NCBI GenBank assembly: GCA_016288825.1
Contig: JAEELH010000041.1
Span: 1-45,649, forward strand
Source: Lachnospiraceae bacterium
GTDB taxonomy: Bacteria > Bacillota > Clostridia > Lachnospirales > Lachnospiraceae
Direction of reading: 5' to 3'
Length of the DNA: 45,649 bases
Shown here: positions 34,931-42,946 of the stretch, piece by piece
How the letters are laid out: every line of letters begins with the position of its first letter
Numbering within the stretch: the first letter of the stretch is position 1
Notes under the pieces: model-generated
Told to the model about the DNA's origin: nothing
The model's input: the letters and a program-made list of their open reading frames with translations, nothing else
Database searches by the model: none
Program-made: the position numbers and the translations under genes

Positions 34931-35311
34931 TTAATTTACCTTTGTTTGACCCGGATTGGTGATGGATATCACTCCTCCGTATGCACACATGCATGTGCAC
35001 TCATTGGATAGACACGGCTTGCCTCCTGCCATTGTGGTGGCTTTAGATCCGGGGATCCATGCTGTAGTAGCCGGTATGCAGGGCTGCGGAGTAAGGACTC
35101 CCAGCGCCGCTGCAGTAGCTGCTGCTACCATCGGATTAGCCGGATTCTTGCACATCCCCATGGTGGGGATATTGGCCATGGGTGCCGCGTCCTGGATCGT
35201 CGCAACCGGTTTGCCGTCTATAAGGAACTTCTGCTGGCTCGTGACCATCAGCGGCCCCCCTACATCCCCGAAGGGACACATGAGCTGTGCGGTTGCTGTG
35301 ACGTAACTCAA
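34931..35311 (-). CDS. DUF4280 PAAR-like spike tip protein
   Basis: A 126-residue protein. The family pattern is clear: YVTATAQLMCPFGDVGGPLM, QKFLIDGKPVATIQDAAPMA, then cysteine pairs in MGMCKNPANP, PQPCIPATTAW and CLSNECTCMC. DUF4280 proteins are the PAAR-like cone that caps the spike of CIS. The start is TTG, overlapping the previous stop as TTGA with GGAGGTGGAG upstream, and gives the expected SYVT opening. TTG may keep output low for a protein needed once per particle. Confidence 0.94.
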   Translation of the reverse strand: MSYVTATAQLMCPFGDVGGPLMVTSQQKFLIDGKPVATIQDAAPMANIPTMGMCKNPANPMVAAATAAALGVLTPQPCIPATTAWIPGSKATTMAGGKPCLSNECTCMCAYGGVISITNPGQTKVN

Positions 35312-36096
35312 GTCATCTCCACCTCCTCCCGGTCATTTGGCTTTTTGGATTTTTTTGCTTTCAGAAGTGCCTCGTGGGTTAGTTCGTTGAAATCGCACTT
35401 CAGGTAATACCAGTCGCCGTTTTTCTGGTATCTCACGATTGCCGGAGTCTCCGGGTGCTCGCGTATCATTGCGATCCTGTACGTTCCATCCGCTTCGACA
35501 TTTCCGAAAATGATCCTGCAGATCGGTGCATTGCTTGAGAAGGGTTCCTCCAGAGGATATTTTAGATGGAATTTGTTTTTATCGACTGAGTTCTCAATCT
35601 CGATGTGCTCAAATGTCTCTTCCTCCGCATGGAGGATTCCATAATACACATCCTCGAGATCTCCGCCGCCCTCTGTCTGGAAAACACTCATCTCCTGCCG
35701 CCTGACATTGTATTCATTGATACAACACCTGGGTCTGTTAAGACCGATCGCTTCCATCGCGGTGAGCTTCGGGATCCTGCCTGTAACCTCACAAATATTG
35801 ATCTGGCTAAGGCTTTTTCCGTCCGGTATCAGAAAAACTATGGCAAGCGGCTCTTTTTCATTAAGCAGCTCATATCTTATCAGCGTCCTTGCCTCATGGA
35901 AACCTTTGGCTTTGGTCACCAGATCGAAATCAGCTCTCCCATAATTCATAAGGATGTAGGTACTAGCACCTCGTCTGTGGGGCTGGAGCCTCTCCCCGTC
36001 CTTATAGAAGATGACATCGTTCTCGGCAACTTCCCGGCCATTGGTTGCATTTACAAGTGTGATGATAAGATCAAGCTTGTAAGAAATGGTCGACAA
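35308..36096 (-). CDS. Beta-rich CIS-linked protein of unknown role
   Basis: A 262-residue protein. The N-terminal 110 residues resemble an immunoglobulin-like or peptidase-regulatory-like beta domain (VNATNGREVAENDVIFYKDG, then ILMNYGRADFDLVTKAKGFH). The C-terminal half is also beta-rich (NGDWYYLKCDFNELTHEALL) and ends in a basic KAKKSKKPNDREEVEMT tail. The start is TTG behind GGAAGGAGG ten bases upstream. It sits between the terminator and PAAR-like genes. A role at the tip, as a short fibre, or on the cap is possible; the sequence does not decide. Confidence 0.85.
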   Translation of the reverse strand: MSTISYKLDLIITLVNATNGREVAENDVIFYKDGERLQPHRRGASTYILMNYGRADFDLVTKAKGFHEARTLIRYELLNEKEPLAIVFLIPDGKSLSQINICEVTGRIPKLTAMEAIGLNRPRCCINEYNVRRQEMSVFQTEGGGDLEDVYYGILHAEEETFEHIEIENSVDKNKFHLKYPLEEPFSSNAPICRIIFGNVEADGTYRIAMIREHPETPAIVRYQKNGDWYYLKCDFNELTHEALLKAKKSKKPNDREEVEMT

Positions 36097-36099
36097 ACC

Positions 36100-36702
36100 T
36101 TATGAACCTCCTTCCGATACCTGCTCTCCTGTGACATGCAGTCCAAACGTAGCTTCGGTAACACGAGGTGTATCGATTACGATCTCGCTGGACAGGAACA
36201 CCGGAGCCGCTTTGTAAAACAGGCTGATCTGATACGGCTTGTTGATCGCCTGCCAAACACGGACCTTTTCCTCCAGGCTTATCTTCGCTTGAGATAGCAC
36301 TATGGGGGGTTCCTGCGTATCCAGCCAGGACTGCAGTTGGTTCGGCAACACTGAAGCATTGTCATTGACAATCTGTGCGGCCTTACCGATTATCTTTTGT
36401 ATATCCGGGTCTTTGAGGCCCATCTGACCTCCCCCGTTTATAAAAAGCATGTAATAAAGACCATATGGTCTGGGGGCCTTTTGTAACTGAACCCTTCCCT
36501 TTTTCATGGCGGGGGGTAAAGCTACATTGGCCTCTTCTCTTATATCATAAAGGTAAAGTCCTACAATGTAGTCAACGTCCTGTGATGCGGGAGATGAGAT
36601 CTCGATGTTGTTTGGAGAAGGAATAGGCTCCGGACACATCTTCTCTCGAAGGACCTTACATATGAAATTACTTACGTCTGAGATTATAGGATAATCTGCC
36701 AT
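36100..36702 (-). CDS. DUF4255 tube terminator/cap protein (Afp16/Pvc16 type)
   Basis: A 200-residue protein with the DUF4255 core: an opening ISDVSNFICKVLREKMCPEP, DYIVGLYLYDIREEANVALP, then APRPYGLYYMLFINGGGQ and VWQAINKPYQISLFYKAAPV. Proteins of this family form the ring that ends the tube and sheath in Afp and PVC. It is the first gene of the particle block in transcription order, preceded by the 71-base gap after the envelope genes. The ATG has AAGGAG seven bases upstream. Confidence 0.95.
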   Translation of the reverse strand: MADYPIISDVSNFICKVLREKMCPEPIPSPNNIEISSPASQDVDYIVGLYLYDIREEANVALPPAMKKGRVQLQKAPRPYGLYYMLFINGGGQMGLKDPDIQKIIGKAAQIVNDNASVLPNQLQSWLDTQEPPIVLSQAKISLEEKVRVWQAINKPYQISLFYKAAPVFLSSEIVIDTPRVTEATFGLHVTGEQVSEGGS

Positions 36703-36711
36703 GTTATCTCC

Positions 36712-36770
36712 TTGCTCGATGTGACTATGATGATACTATACTGTGTCCATCAAGATTTCGACACTCATTT
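36712..36770 (-). promoter_or_regulatory. Weak promoter candidate ahead of the particle block
   Basis: In the 71-base gap the minus strand has TATAGT (near 36741-36736), and a TTGATG lies close upstream, but no pair of boxes has good spacing. It might allow separate expression of the particle genes from the envelope genes. The call rests on position and a single fair -10 hexamer. Confidence 0.25.
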
Positions 36771-36773
36771 TTG

Positions 36774-39464
36774 TCACTGAGTCATGCTTTTGATATAGTT
36801 TACAAGCTCGAGTGCTTTTTCCTTGACCGGAGGTGTCATACATACCGCGATCTTTGTCAAAGGTACCGGCTCCTCCTCACAACTGAAGTAAAGTATCGCA
36901 TCCTTTTCTCTGATATAGTGGTACTTCTGCTTAACTGTCTTAGCGGAGAGAGATCTACGCTCGTTGTTTGCATTACGTACTATATCGCTGTTGGTCCTGA
37001 AGGAAAGGGCACAACCCTTACCGGCCATTGTTGTCTCGTCTATGTAGGTAAAGTATACGTATCTGTACTCAGTTACATCACCAATGGTCTTGAGGCTGAT
37101 ATACTCATTTGCCCGATCAGATTCGTACTGATCATACAAGTAAGCTGCTGCTCCGCCTCCTGTAGAACCGCCGGTATTGATTCCCGATACGCCGGCGCCG
37201 GCGCCGGCTCCACCACTTGTAAGTGATCTTGCAAGAGTAGCTGCCAGATTAGCTGCTACACTGTTGCCTTCATTACCCAGCATGGAAAGTCCTGCTATGG
37301 CTCCTGCCAGATCCTCTCCGGTGATGGGATCACCAAAGATAGACTTAAGTGCTGCAAGAAGGTCATCCAGATTGTTGGGATCGAAGCCACTCTTGTTTTT
37401 GTTTGCATTGGCATCTGATTCTGCCTTATCAAGGATGCTCTTCATGGCATCGGCAGTGGTTTTATTGGCTCCGGTATTCTTGCCTGCATTTTTATTGAGT
37501 CGATCCTGAAGTTTACCAAGAGCATCTGTGGCACCCAGGCCTGCAAGTCCGTTGGCTGCGGCGCTGAGATTATCCGTATTGTTGTCTGCTATTGCTCCAA
37601 GGGCTGCATCGGAAAGTGAATTGATCAACTTGTCCTCGCCTGCTCCAAGAGAAGCTTTCGCCATCTCCTTGTCCTTGTCTGAAGCATTTGCGGAATTGAT
37701 GATGGCATTAAGCTTTGCCGTCTCATCATTGATCTGCTGCTTAAGGGCATTGATCTGTGACTCTAAAAGCTTGGCACCTGCAAGATCGTTGTTGTCAAGA
37801 GCTACCTGTCTGTCAGTCTCCAGGCCGTTCATCTCATCCGTAAGCTGCTGCAGCTTACTGCGAAGGCTTTCATTTTCTGCAAGTATCTGCTCTATAACAT
37901 CCCTTAGCCAAAGGATATGCAGGTCATTAACCTTGGTTGCATTTTCATTGGCATTGTCATCCGGGATACGATCGTAAAGATCGGTGGTCCAATCTATTCG
38001 GTCAAAGATGAAATCCAGTGCGTCAGCCGGCGTCATACGCTTACGCTGTGCGTCGATGAAAAGCTGGATCTCTGTCCTAGCATGCTCCATCTCGTCACGC
38101 TGCGACTCCAGATAGGATGCTGCTGCCATGGCACCCGACTTGCGGTAGATAGCCATGTAATCTGAAGAAACTCCTGCACAGATGCGGGTCCTGTATTCTG
38201 ACTCCGCCTCGGGAAGGTAATCGTCCTCGATCTTCTGAAGTTCCTTTGCCTGATCCTCGATGATATCATCTCTGATATTCCAGAGGATGATAAGTTCGTC
38301 GATAGCATCTCTGCTGCCGTTTTCGATAACCTGAACCGAATACTCGAACTCATATCTGCCGATAATGGAAGATGAGTCCTCAACCAGTGCGTTACCGAGC
38401 TTCTCATAGTAGGCTGACATTATTGTCTCCTCAGCGGAGGAGATCGCATCTGTCTCTGCTACGTTGGTAACGAAGGTTGCTCCCTCATATCCAAGGCCCT
38501 CTGTCAACTTTTCCGAAAGAGGTCTCATGTAATACTCAGGATCCATCGAAAGCTGTCTGAACACCTCTGCTCTCCGGGTGGCATCTACCTTACCCATCAA
38601 GCTGTATACGGCATCCGCTCTCTTGGCATCATTTTCAGCCTTGAGCTGATTGTGAAGTTCTGTCAGAACTGCCAGCCGCCTGTCACACTCGTCGGTTACT
38701 TCATTATGAACATCCGATGCGAAGAAATCGTGGAAGGCGTTGTATGCAAAGGTATCTGCCTCTACGGATCTGGCTGCGTCATCACCCTTGGAATAAGTAG
38801 TAGGCGTAAGACCTGCAGTACCGGGAATCTCTGTCTGTCCATGATCGATAAGGAACTGTCCCAAACTGGGTTCCTCAGCGTCCTCTGCTCCTGCATATGC
38901 CTTACGAATAGCTACCAGCTCGGGCAGATGGAAAAGATCGTAGGGATCAGGATCTCCGAAGGGATCAACGATATCTCCGGTCTTGGCATCCTTAACTACT
39001 CCGTCTGCACCAATTACTTTGGTGATATAAAGCTCTGCCAGCTCCTCCTCGGTAGCGGCCACTCCACTCTCAGGTCCCAGATCAAAGAGCGATGTTGCGT
39101 CAGTAACATTACGCCATGCGCCATCTGCCAACTCTGAGAAGTAGTAAATGGTAGTCTGCTTAGACTCGGTAGCACTGTCAGATGCCTCTGTATACAGGTC
39201 ATCAGTCAGGGCCGGAAGGGCTATAAGGTAAGTCCCGATGAAAAGTGTATAATCCTCAATCTCGTTTTTAGCCCTGTAGTCTTTGTACTTGATGGCAGTT
39301 GAGGGATCAAAGGCCGCTATGCTCCGTAGCTTGGGGACCACCACGATCCCCAAGATCATGACCGCGATCAGAACAAAGGCGATGGATCCTCTGCTGATAT
39401 TTATGAACTTTTTACGGACACGATGGCTCGTATCCTTTCGGACGTTTTGTTCGTTATTATTCAT
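36774..39464 (-). CDS. Single-pass membrane protein with large extracytoplasmic helical region
   Basis: An 896-residue protein. A basic N-terminus (RKDTSHRVRKKF) precedes one membrane helix (about 28-48, GSIAFVLIAVMILGIVVV), so the remaining 850 residues are probably outside the membrane. Residues about 540-620 are a strong coiled coil (LAENESLRSKLQQLTDEMNG). A Gly/Ala-rich flexible linker (GGAGAGAGVSGINTGGSTGG) precedes a beta-rich C-terminal domain (EYRYVYFTYIDETTMAGKGC). It heads towards the particle genes and follows the TolC-like gene after 12 bases. I infer a structural element of an envelope scaffold. No known family is recognised. Confidence 0.88.
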   Translation of the reverse strand: MNNNEQNVRKDTSHRVRKKFINISRGSIAFVLIAVMILGIVVVPKLRSIAAFDPSTAIKYKDYRAKNEIEDYTLFIGTYLIALPALTDDLYTEASDSATESKQTTIYYFSELADGAWRNVTDATSLFDLGPESGVAATEEELAELYITKVIGADGVVKDAKTGDIVDPFGDPDPYDLFHLPELVAIRKAYAGAEDAEEPSLGQFLIDHGQTEIPGTAGLTPTTYSKGDDAARSVEADTFAYNAFHDFFASDVHNEVTDECDRRLAVLTELHNQLKAENDAKRADAVYSLMGKVDATRRAEVFRQLSMDPEYYMRPLSEKLTEGLGYEGATFVTNVAETDAISSAEETIMSAYYEKLGNALVEDSSSIIGRYEFEYSVQVIENGSRDAIDELIILWNIRDDIIEDQAKELQKIEDDYLPEAESEYRTRICAGVSSDYMAIYRKSGAMAAASYLESQRDEMEHARTEIQLFIDAQRKRMTPADALDFIFDRIDWTTDLYDRIPDDNANENATKVNDLHILWLRDVIEQILAENESLRSKLQQLTDEMNGLETDRQVALDNNDLAGAKLLESQINALKQQINDETAKLNAIINSANASDKDKEMAKASLGAGEDKLINSLSDAALGAIADNNTDNLSAAANGLAGLGATDALGKLQDRLNKNAGKNTGANKTTADAMKSILDKAESDANANKNKSGFDPNNLDDLLAALKSIFGDPITGEDLAGAIAGLSMLGNEGNSVAANLAATLARSLTSGGAGAGAGVSGINTGGSTGGGAAAYLYDQYESDRANEYISLKTIGDVTEYRYVYFTYIDETTMAGKGCALSFRTNSDIVRNANNERRSLSAKTVKQKYHYIREKDAILYFSCEEEPVPLTKIAVCMTPPVKEKALELVNYIKSMTQ

Positions 39465-39476
39465 AAATCTTTCCTC

Positions 39477-41681
39477 TTACTTTTTAATGATAGCCGAGTT
39501 AGCTACATCAAATTTAGCATCGTACAGGAACTGCTCATCCTTGTCGTAACACTTGATGTTAATCTCTGTAAGAGATTCCATAACCTCCTGGAGATACTGG
39601 ATACCCTCATCAACCTTACGCTTGGTTTCGCCTGCAAGAGGCTTGCCGTTCTTATCGTAGAGAACGAAGTAACCCATGTTCTCGATAGCGTCAGGCATGA
39701 GCTTGACTGTACATGTGATTCCCTCATCGGGAACTGTGATCTCGTATGTACCAACCTTGTTAGGAATATCCACATTGGAGTCATACTCAGGTATGAGAAG
39801 AGGTCCCTGAAGGACACCGGGATTGATCTCACAATCCGCCAGGAAATTCTGTTCGTCATACAGTCTGATCACAACCTTCTCAACATCGGCTGTAGCTTCC
39901 ATCAGGTGTCTGATGGTATTTCCAACCTCTGTACGGCTGCCGATCATTATATTGTCACACCAAAGTTCAAAATGGGTAATGTTGTATTTGAAATCCTCCG
40001 GTGCAGTTACTCCAAGATCAAAAACCAGATCCTCGTACTCGGGTACTATATAATAGGAAGCACCGGGTATGTCGTTGGCAACTACCAGCTGTGTACCGAA
40101 CTCGTTTTCAAAGTCCTCACCTGAAAGAAGCTTGTCAAGGGCTCCGCAGGTAGTACGGTTGAGGGAGTTGACATTTTCACTGAAATTGGTCAGTGCATCC
40201 AGTTCCTGGATCTGAAGATCCTCATAAGACTTGAGAATAGCGTTGTACTCTTCAACTCCCAATTCTCCGATCCTATACTCGATCTTGGACTCCTTGAACT
40301 TTTCACTCTGCTCGCTTTTTTGCTCCTGGATTATAAGAAGAGAGTTTCTAAGGCCTATAAAGGTATTGAAAGCATCCTCTACCTCCGTCTCCTTATCAGA
40401 CTCTGCATTTTTAAGTTCTGTTGTGGTTGTAGCGTACTCCAGTATGGTCTCGAAAAGTGCATCCGGACTATCCATCATATACCAGGTTCCATCTGCCTTA
40501 CCCTTGAACCATTCCTTGTCAAACTTGAAAAGGAGTGGCCAGAAACCGATCTTGTAGTAGCCATCCCAATATCTGTCTACTGCCTTGAGGAACTTTTTAT
40601 TAGCGTTCTTAAGATCTCTCTTATTGATAGTCTTACCGGCGATAACTGCATCATAGAAGGGTTTGATTAACTGCATATCCCCAGCCTTCATATTGGAATT
40701 GATGGCTTTGTATGTAGTAGTAACATCTATGTATGCAAGTGACTTAGCGCCTCTGGCCTCATATATAGTCTCATCGTGATCAAGCGTGTAGCGCTGAAGC
40801 CAAGCCAGATCCTTACGATCGATCCTGCTGATAACTTCGGTGCTGTAAGGAACATCGAGAGAATATCCAGCAAGAGTGGGATCTGAAAGATTACCGTATT
40901 CATCCAACAGTCCGATGATCTTACCAAGCTTTTTAGCGTTGCTGTCATGGTTACTGGTAGTAGTAACGATACTGGACTCGATATCCTTGACCGCCTGCTG
41001 CGCCTCCTTGAGATCCTCCTCGTTTTTCTCACCGGTAGCTACCATTGCTGATATCTTTGCCACCTTATCATTGGCGAGTAAAAGTCTCTCCTCATTCATC
41101 TCATTGGACTGGCGAGCCTTGTAGATCTCGATATACAGATCCGTTACGGTCTTATTCAGATCCATCTTGAGGGCTTTCATGTCCTCCTTGACCTGTCTGA
41201 CCTCCTGAAGAGCAGCCGCAGGCTCGTAAGATGTCTGTCTGATCTCCTCAAAGGTAAGATCTCTGGGAAAATCGAAAGACAGAAGGAACTTCCAGTGGAA
41301 GTGTTTAACGTATTCTATCTTGACAGCTGCTGCCTTGGCCTTGCTCTCATAGTTTGCCGTCTTTTCCTCCAACTTGTCATTGAGTGCATCCAACTTGTCA
41401 CTGGTTGCATAAGCCATGGACTTGCAAGATGTGATGGAAAGATTTTTCTGAGGAAGCTTGACCGCCGTAGCAGCCTGGCTTGCCGCCTTGGATGCATTGG
41501 CTGTAGCATCTCCCCAGCCATTTCCGGCATCCTGAGTACCTGACACAGTAACCTCTACTGCGTTACTGCCGCTGCTCTGGAAAAAGGTCACAACCAACGC
41601 CGCGCAAATGAACACAGCGACCATCCTGGTTGGAGATATTCTTTTTTTAGTTCTTATTCTCCTGACCTTTTGATCTGCCAT
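39477..41681 (-). CDS. TolC-like (outer membrane efflux protein fold) exported/anchored protein
   Basis: A 734-residue protein with a basic N-terminus and a membrane or signal segment (about 20-35, MVAVFICAALVVTFF). Residues about 55-510 show the two-fold repeat of TolC-family helical hairpins. The first half has the LSLEEA-like LSITSCKSMAYATSDKLDAL and the coil DLYIEIYKARQSNEMNEERL with the TGEKNEEDLKEAQQAVKD turn. The second half has the matching EDAFNTFIGLRNSLLIIQEQ with the ELGVEEYNAILKSYEDLQ turn. No outer-membrane beta-barrel strands are evident. The C-terminal 220 residues are a beta-rich domain. In a monoderm this fold cannot act as an outer-membrane pore; a trans-wall or docking conduit is possible. 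Confidence 0.85.
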   Translation of the reverse strand: MADQKVRRIRTKKRISPTRMVAVFICAALVVTFFQSSGSNAVEVTVSGTQDAGNGWGDATANASKAASQAATAVKLPQKNLSITSCKSMAYATSDKLDALNDKLEEKTANYESKAKAAAVKIEYVKHFHWKFLLSFDFPRDLTFEEIRQTSYEPAAALQEVRQVKEDMKALKMDLNKTVTDLYIEIYKARQSNEMNEERLLLANDKVAKISAMVATGEKNEEDLKEAQQAVKDIESSIVTTTSNHDSNAKKLGKIIGLLDEYGNLSDPTLAGYSLDVPYSTEVISRIDRKDLAWLQRYTLDHDETIYEARGAKSLAYIDVTTTYKAINSNMKAGDMQLIKPFYDAVIAGKTINKRDLKNANKKFLKAVDRYWDGYYKIGFWPLLFKFDKEWFKGKADGTWYMMDSPDALFETILEYATTTTELKNAESDKETEVEDAFNTFIGLRNSLLIIQEQKSEQSEKFKESKIEYRIGELGVEEYNAILKSYEDLQIQELDALTNFSENVNSLNRTTCGALDKLLSGEDFENEFGTQLVVANDIPGASYYIVPEYEDLVFDLGVTAPEDFKYNITHFELWCDNIMIGSRTEVGNTIRHLMEATADVEKVVIRLYDEQNFLADCEINPGVLQGPLLIPEYDSNVDIPNKVGTYEITVPDEGITCTVKLMPDAIENMGYFVLYDKNGKPLAGETKRKVDEGIQYLQEVMESLTEINIKCYDKDEQFLYDAKFDVANSAIIKK

Positions 41682-41698
41682 AGATGAATCTCCCCGGA

Positions 41699-42934
41699 TT
41701 ACTCCGCCTCCTCCAAAACAGAAATGAAATACATATCAAATCCGCTTCCTGCTTCGTCTCTTGTGAGGAAGGAATATAAAAGTCCGTCTCTCTCAAATGT
41801 GTACAGATATACCGGATAAGCCATATCGTATCCGTCAACAGTGATCAGATCGTCAAGCTCCTGAGTAAAAGAAATCTCAGGTGTTCCGGAATATATCTTA
41901 CGAAGCTTGGACATCTCGTAAATACCTGCGATCTCGGGGTAGGTTGCGAAGGAATCACCCTGGTAAGTAGGGGTCCCCATGACCTCCCGGATCTGTGAAA
42001 TATTGGTGCAGACATTGCCTCCGAAATTGATATGATCATGAAGAACATAAACCTCGTTGACTGTACTGGAATCTCCCAGCTCATTGTTGTCTGCCGGTAT
42101 GGAGTAGATAACGTCTATATCCGAAAGATATACTGCCATATACTCACTTCCGCTGTATACCTTGCGTCTGCCTGTATACTGCTGTGCCAGTTCTGTGGTG
42201 GACTTGCCAACCAGCTGGCTGTATGCTATCTCATCGGCTGCGAACAGTCCCTCAAAGACCTGACTGCCTCCGGTATCATAAAGTGTACCCTCGCCTTCCT
42301 TGCGGCCGGCCACGAATTCTCCCTGATACCAAAGGGTACTGCTCTCTCGATAAAGCTTACCTTTTCCTTCGAAAATATTTTCGTGGAAATCTCCGGTGTA
42401 ATGTACTATCTCACCGGGGTAGTACAGAGTGCCGTTGCCCTCGTACTTGCTCTTTTCGAAATTGCCTATATACACGGTAGAACCCTGCTTATCCCACAAG
42501 GTTCCATAACCCTTGGTGTATCCCTTTTCTACATTGCCCTCATATGCCAGATAACCGCCTCTGCCGGTGATCCTAACCTTACCGGTCTGCATGCGGAGCG
42601 CCAGAGAAGTGTACTTATATGTCTTGATCCCGTCGGCGCTTCCAAGATTACCGAAGGGCTTTCTGACATTGACTATATACAGAAGGCTTAGGGACCCGAT
42701 AATTATCACCGCAGCAAACGCAAGCTTTTTGGAAATCATCCAGTTGCCGATGGTGTAGTAGTCCTTTTTATTCTTGGGCTTGACATCCAGCAGCTTGACG
42801 AAGAACTCACGAACCTTGACCAGGACCTTTGTCCTGAGGAAGGACAGGCTCGTGTACATGCGGAGCTTGGTGACAAAGGGCATGATCCGTGCCTTAATGG
42901 CATTAATGATTACGGCGAAAAAACCCTGATTCAT
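41699..42934 (-). CDS. Membrane protein with MORN repeats
   Basis: A 411-residue protein. A basic, amphipathic N-terminus (1-65) precedes one membrane helix (about 70-90, KLAFAAVIIIGSLSLLYIV). Residues 127-235 hold about five MORN repeats of about 23 residues (YEGNVEKGYTKGYGTLW, YIGNFEKSKYEGNGTLYYPG, YTGDFHENIFEGKGKLY, YQGEFVAGRKEGEGTLYD). The C-terminal 170 residues are a mixed domain of unknown type. MORN repeats usually mediate membrane or protein contact. Given the single helix the repeats probably face outward. It lies 17 bases upstream of the TolC-like gene and probably belongs to the same complex. Confidence 0.93.
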   Translation of the reverse strand: MNQGFFAVIINAIKARIMPFVTKLRMYTSLSFLRTKVLVKVREFFVKLLDVKPKNKKDYYTIGNWMISKKLAFAAVIIIGSLSLLYIVNVRKPFGNLGSADGIKTYKYTSLALRMQTGKVRITGRGGYLAYEGNVEKGYTKGYGTLWDKQGSTVYIGNFEKSKYEGNGTLYYPGEIVHYTGDFHENIFEGKGKLYRESSTLWYQGEFVAGRKEGEGTLYDTGGSQVFEGLFAADEIAYSQLVGKSTTELAQQYTGRRKVYSGSEYMAVYLSDIDVIYSIPADNNELGDSSTVNEVYVLHDHINFGGNVCTNISQIREVMGTPTYQGDSFATYPEIAGIYEMSKLRKIYSGTPEISFTQELDDLITVDGYDMAYPVYLYTFERDGLLYSFLTRDEAGSGFDMYFISVLEEAE

Positions 42935-42946
42935 TTATACTCCTAT

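Noticed and set aside
17235-36702. Prophage or R-type tailocin
   Set aside because: No terminase, portal, capsid, integrase, holin, endolysin or recognisable tail fibre is present, and the AAA+, DUF4255 and DUF4280 genes point to the CIS lineage.
17235-36702. Type VI secretion system
   Set aside because: There is a single large sheath protein and no TssJLM, TssK or ClpV-type unfoldase; the AAA+ proteins are of the Afp15 type with a degenerate first domain.
37177-37215. GCCGGC tandem repeat as a regulatory or mobile element
   Set aside because: It is in frame and encodes the Gly/Ala hinge of the 896-aa protein, so it is explained by coding.
39423-40124. A 233-codon plus-strand frame over the end of the TolC-like gene
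   Set aside because: It has no ribosome binding site, and the minus-strand frame has a recognisable fold.
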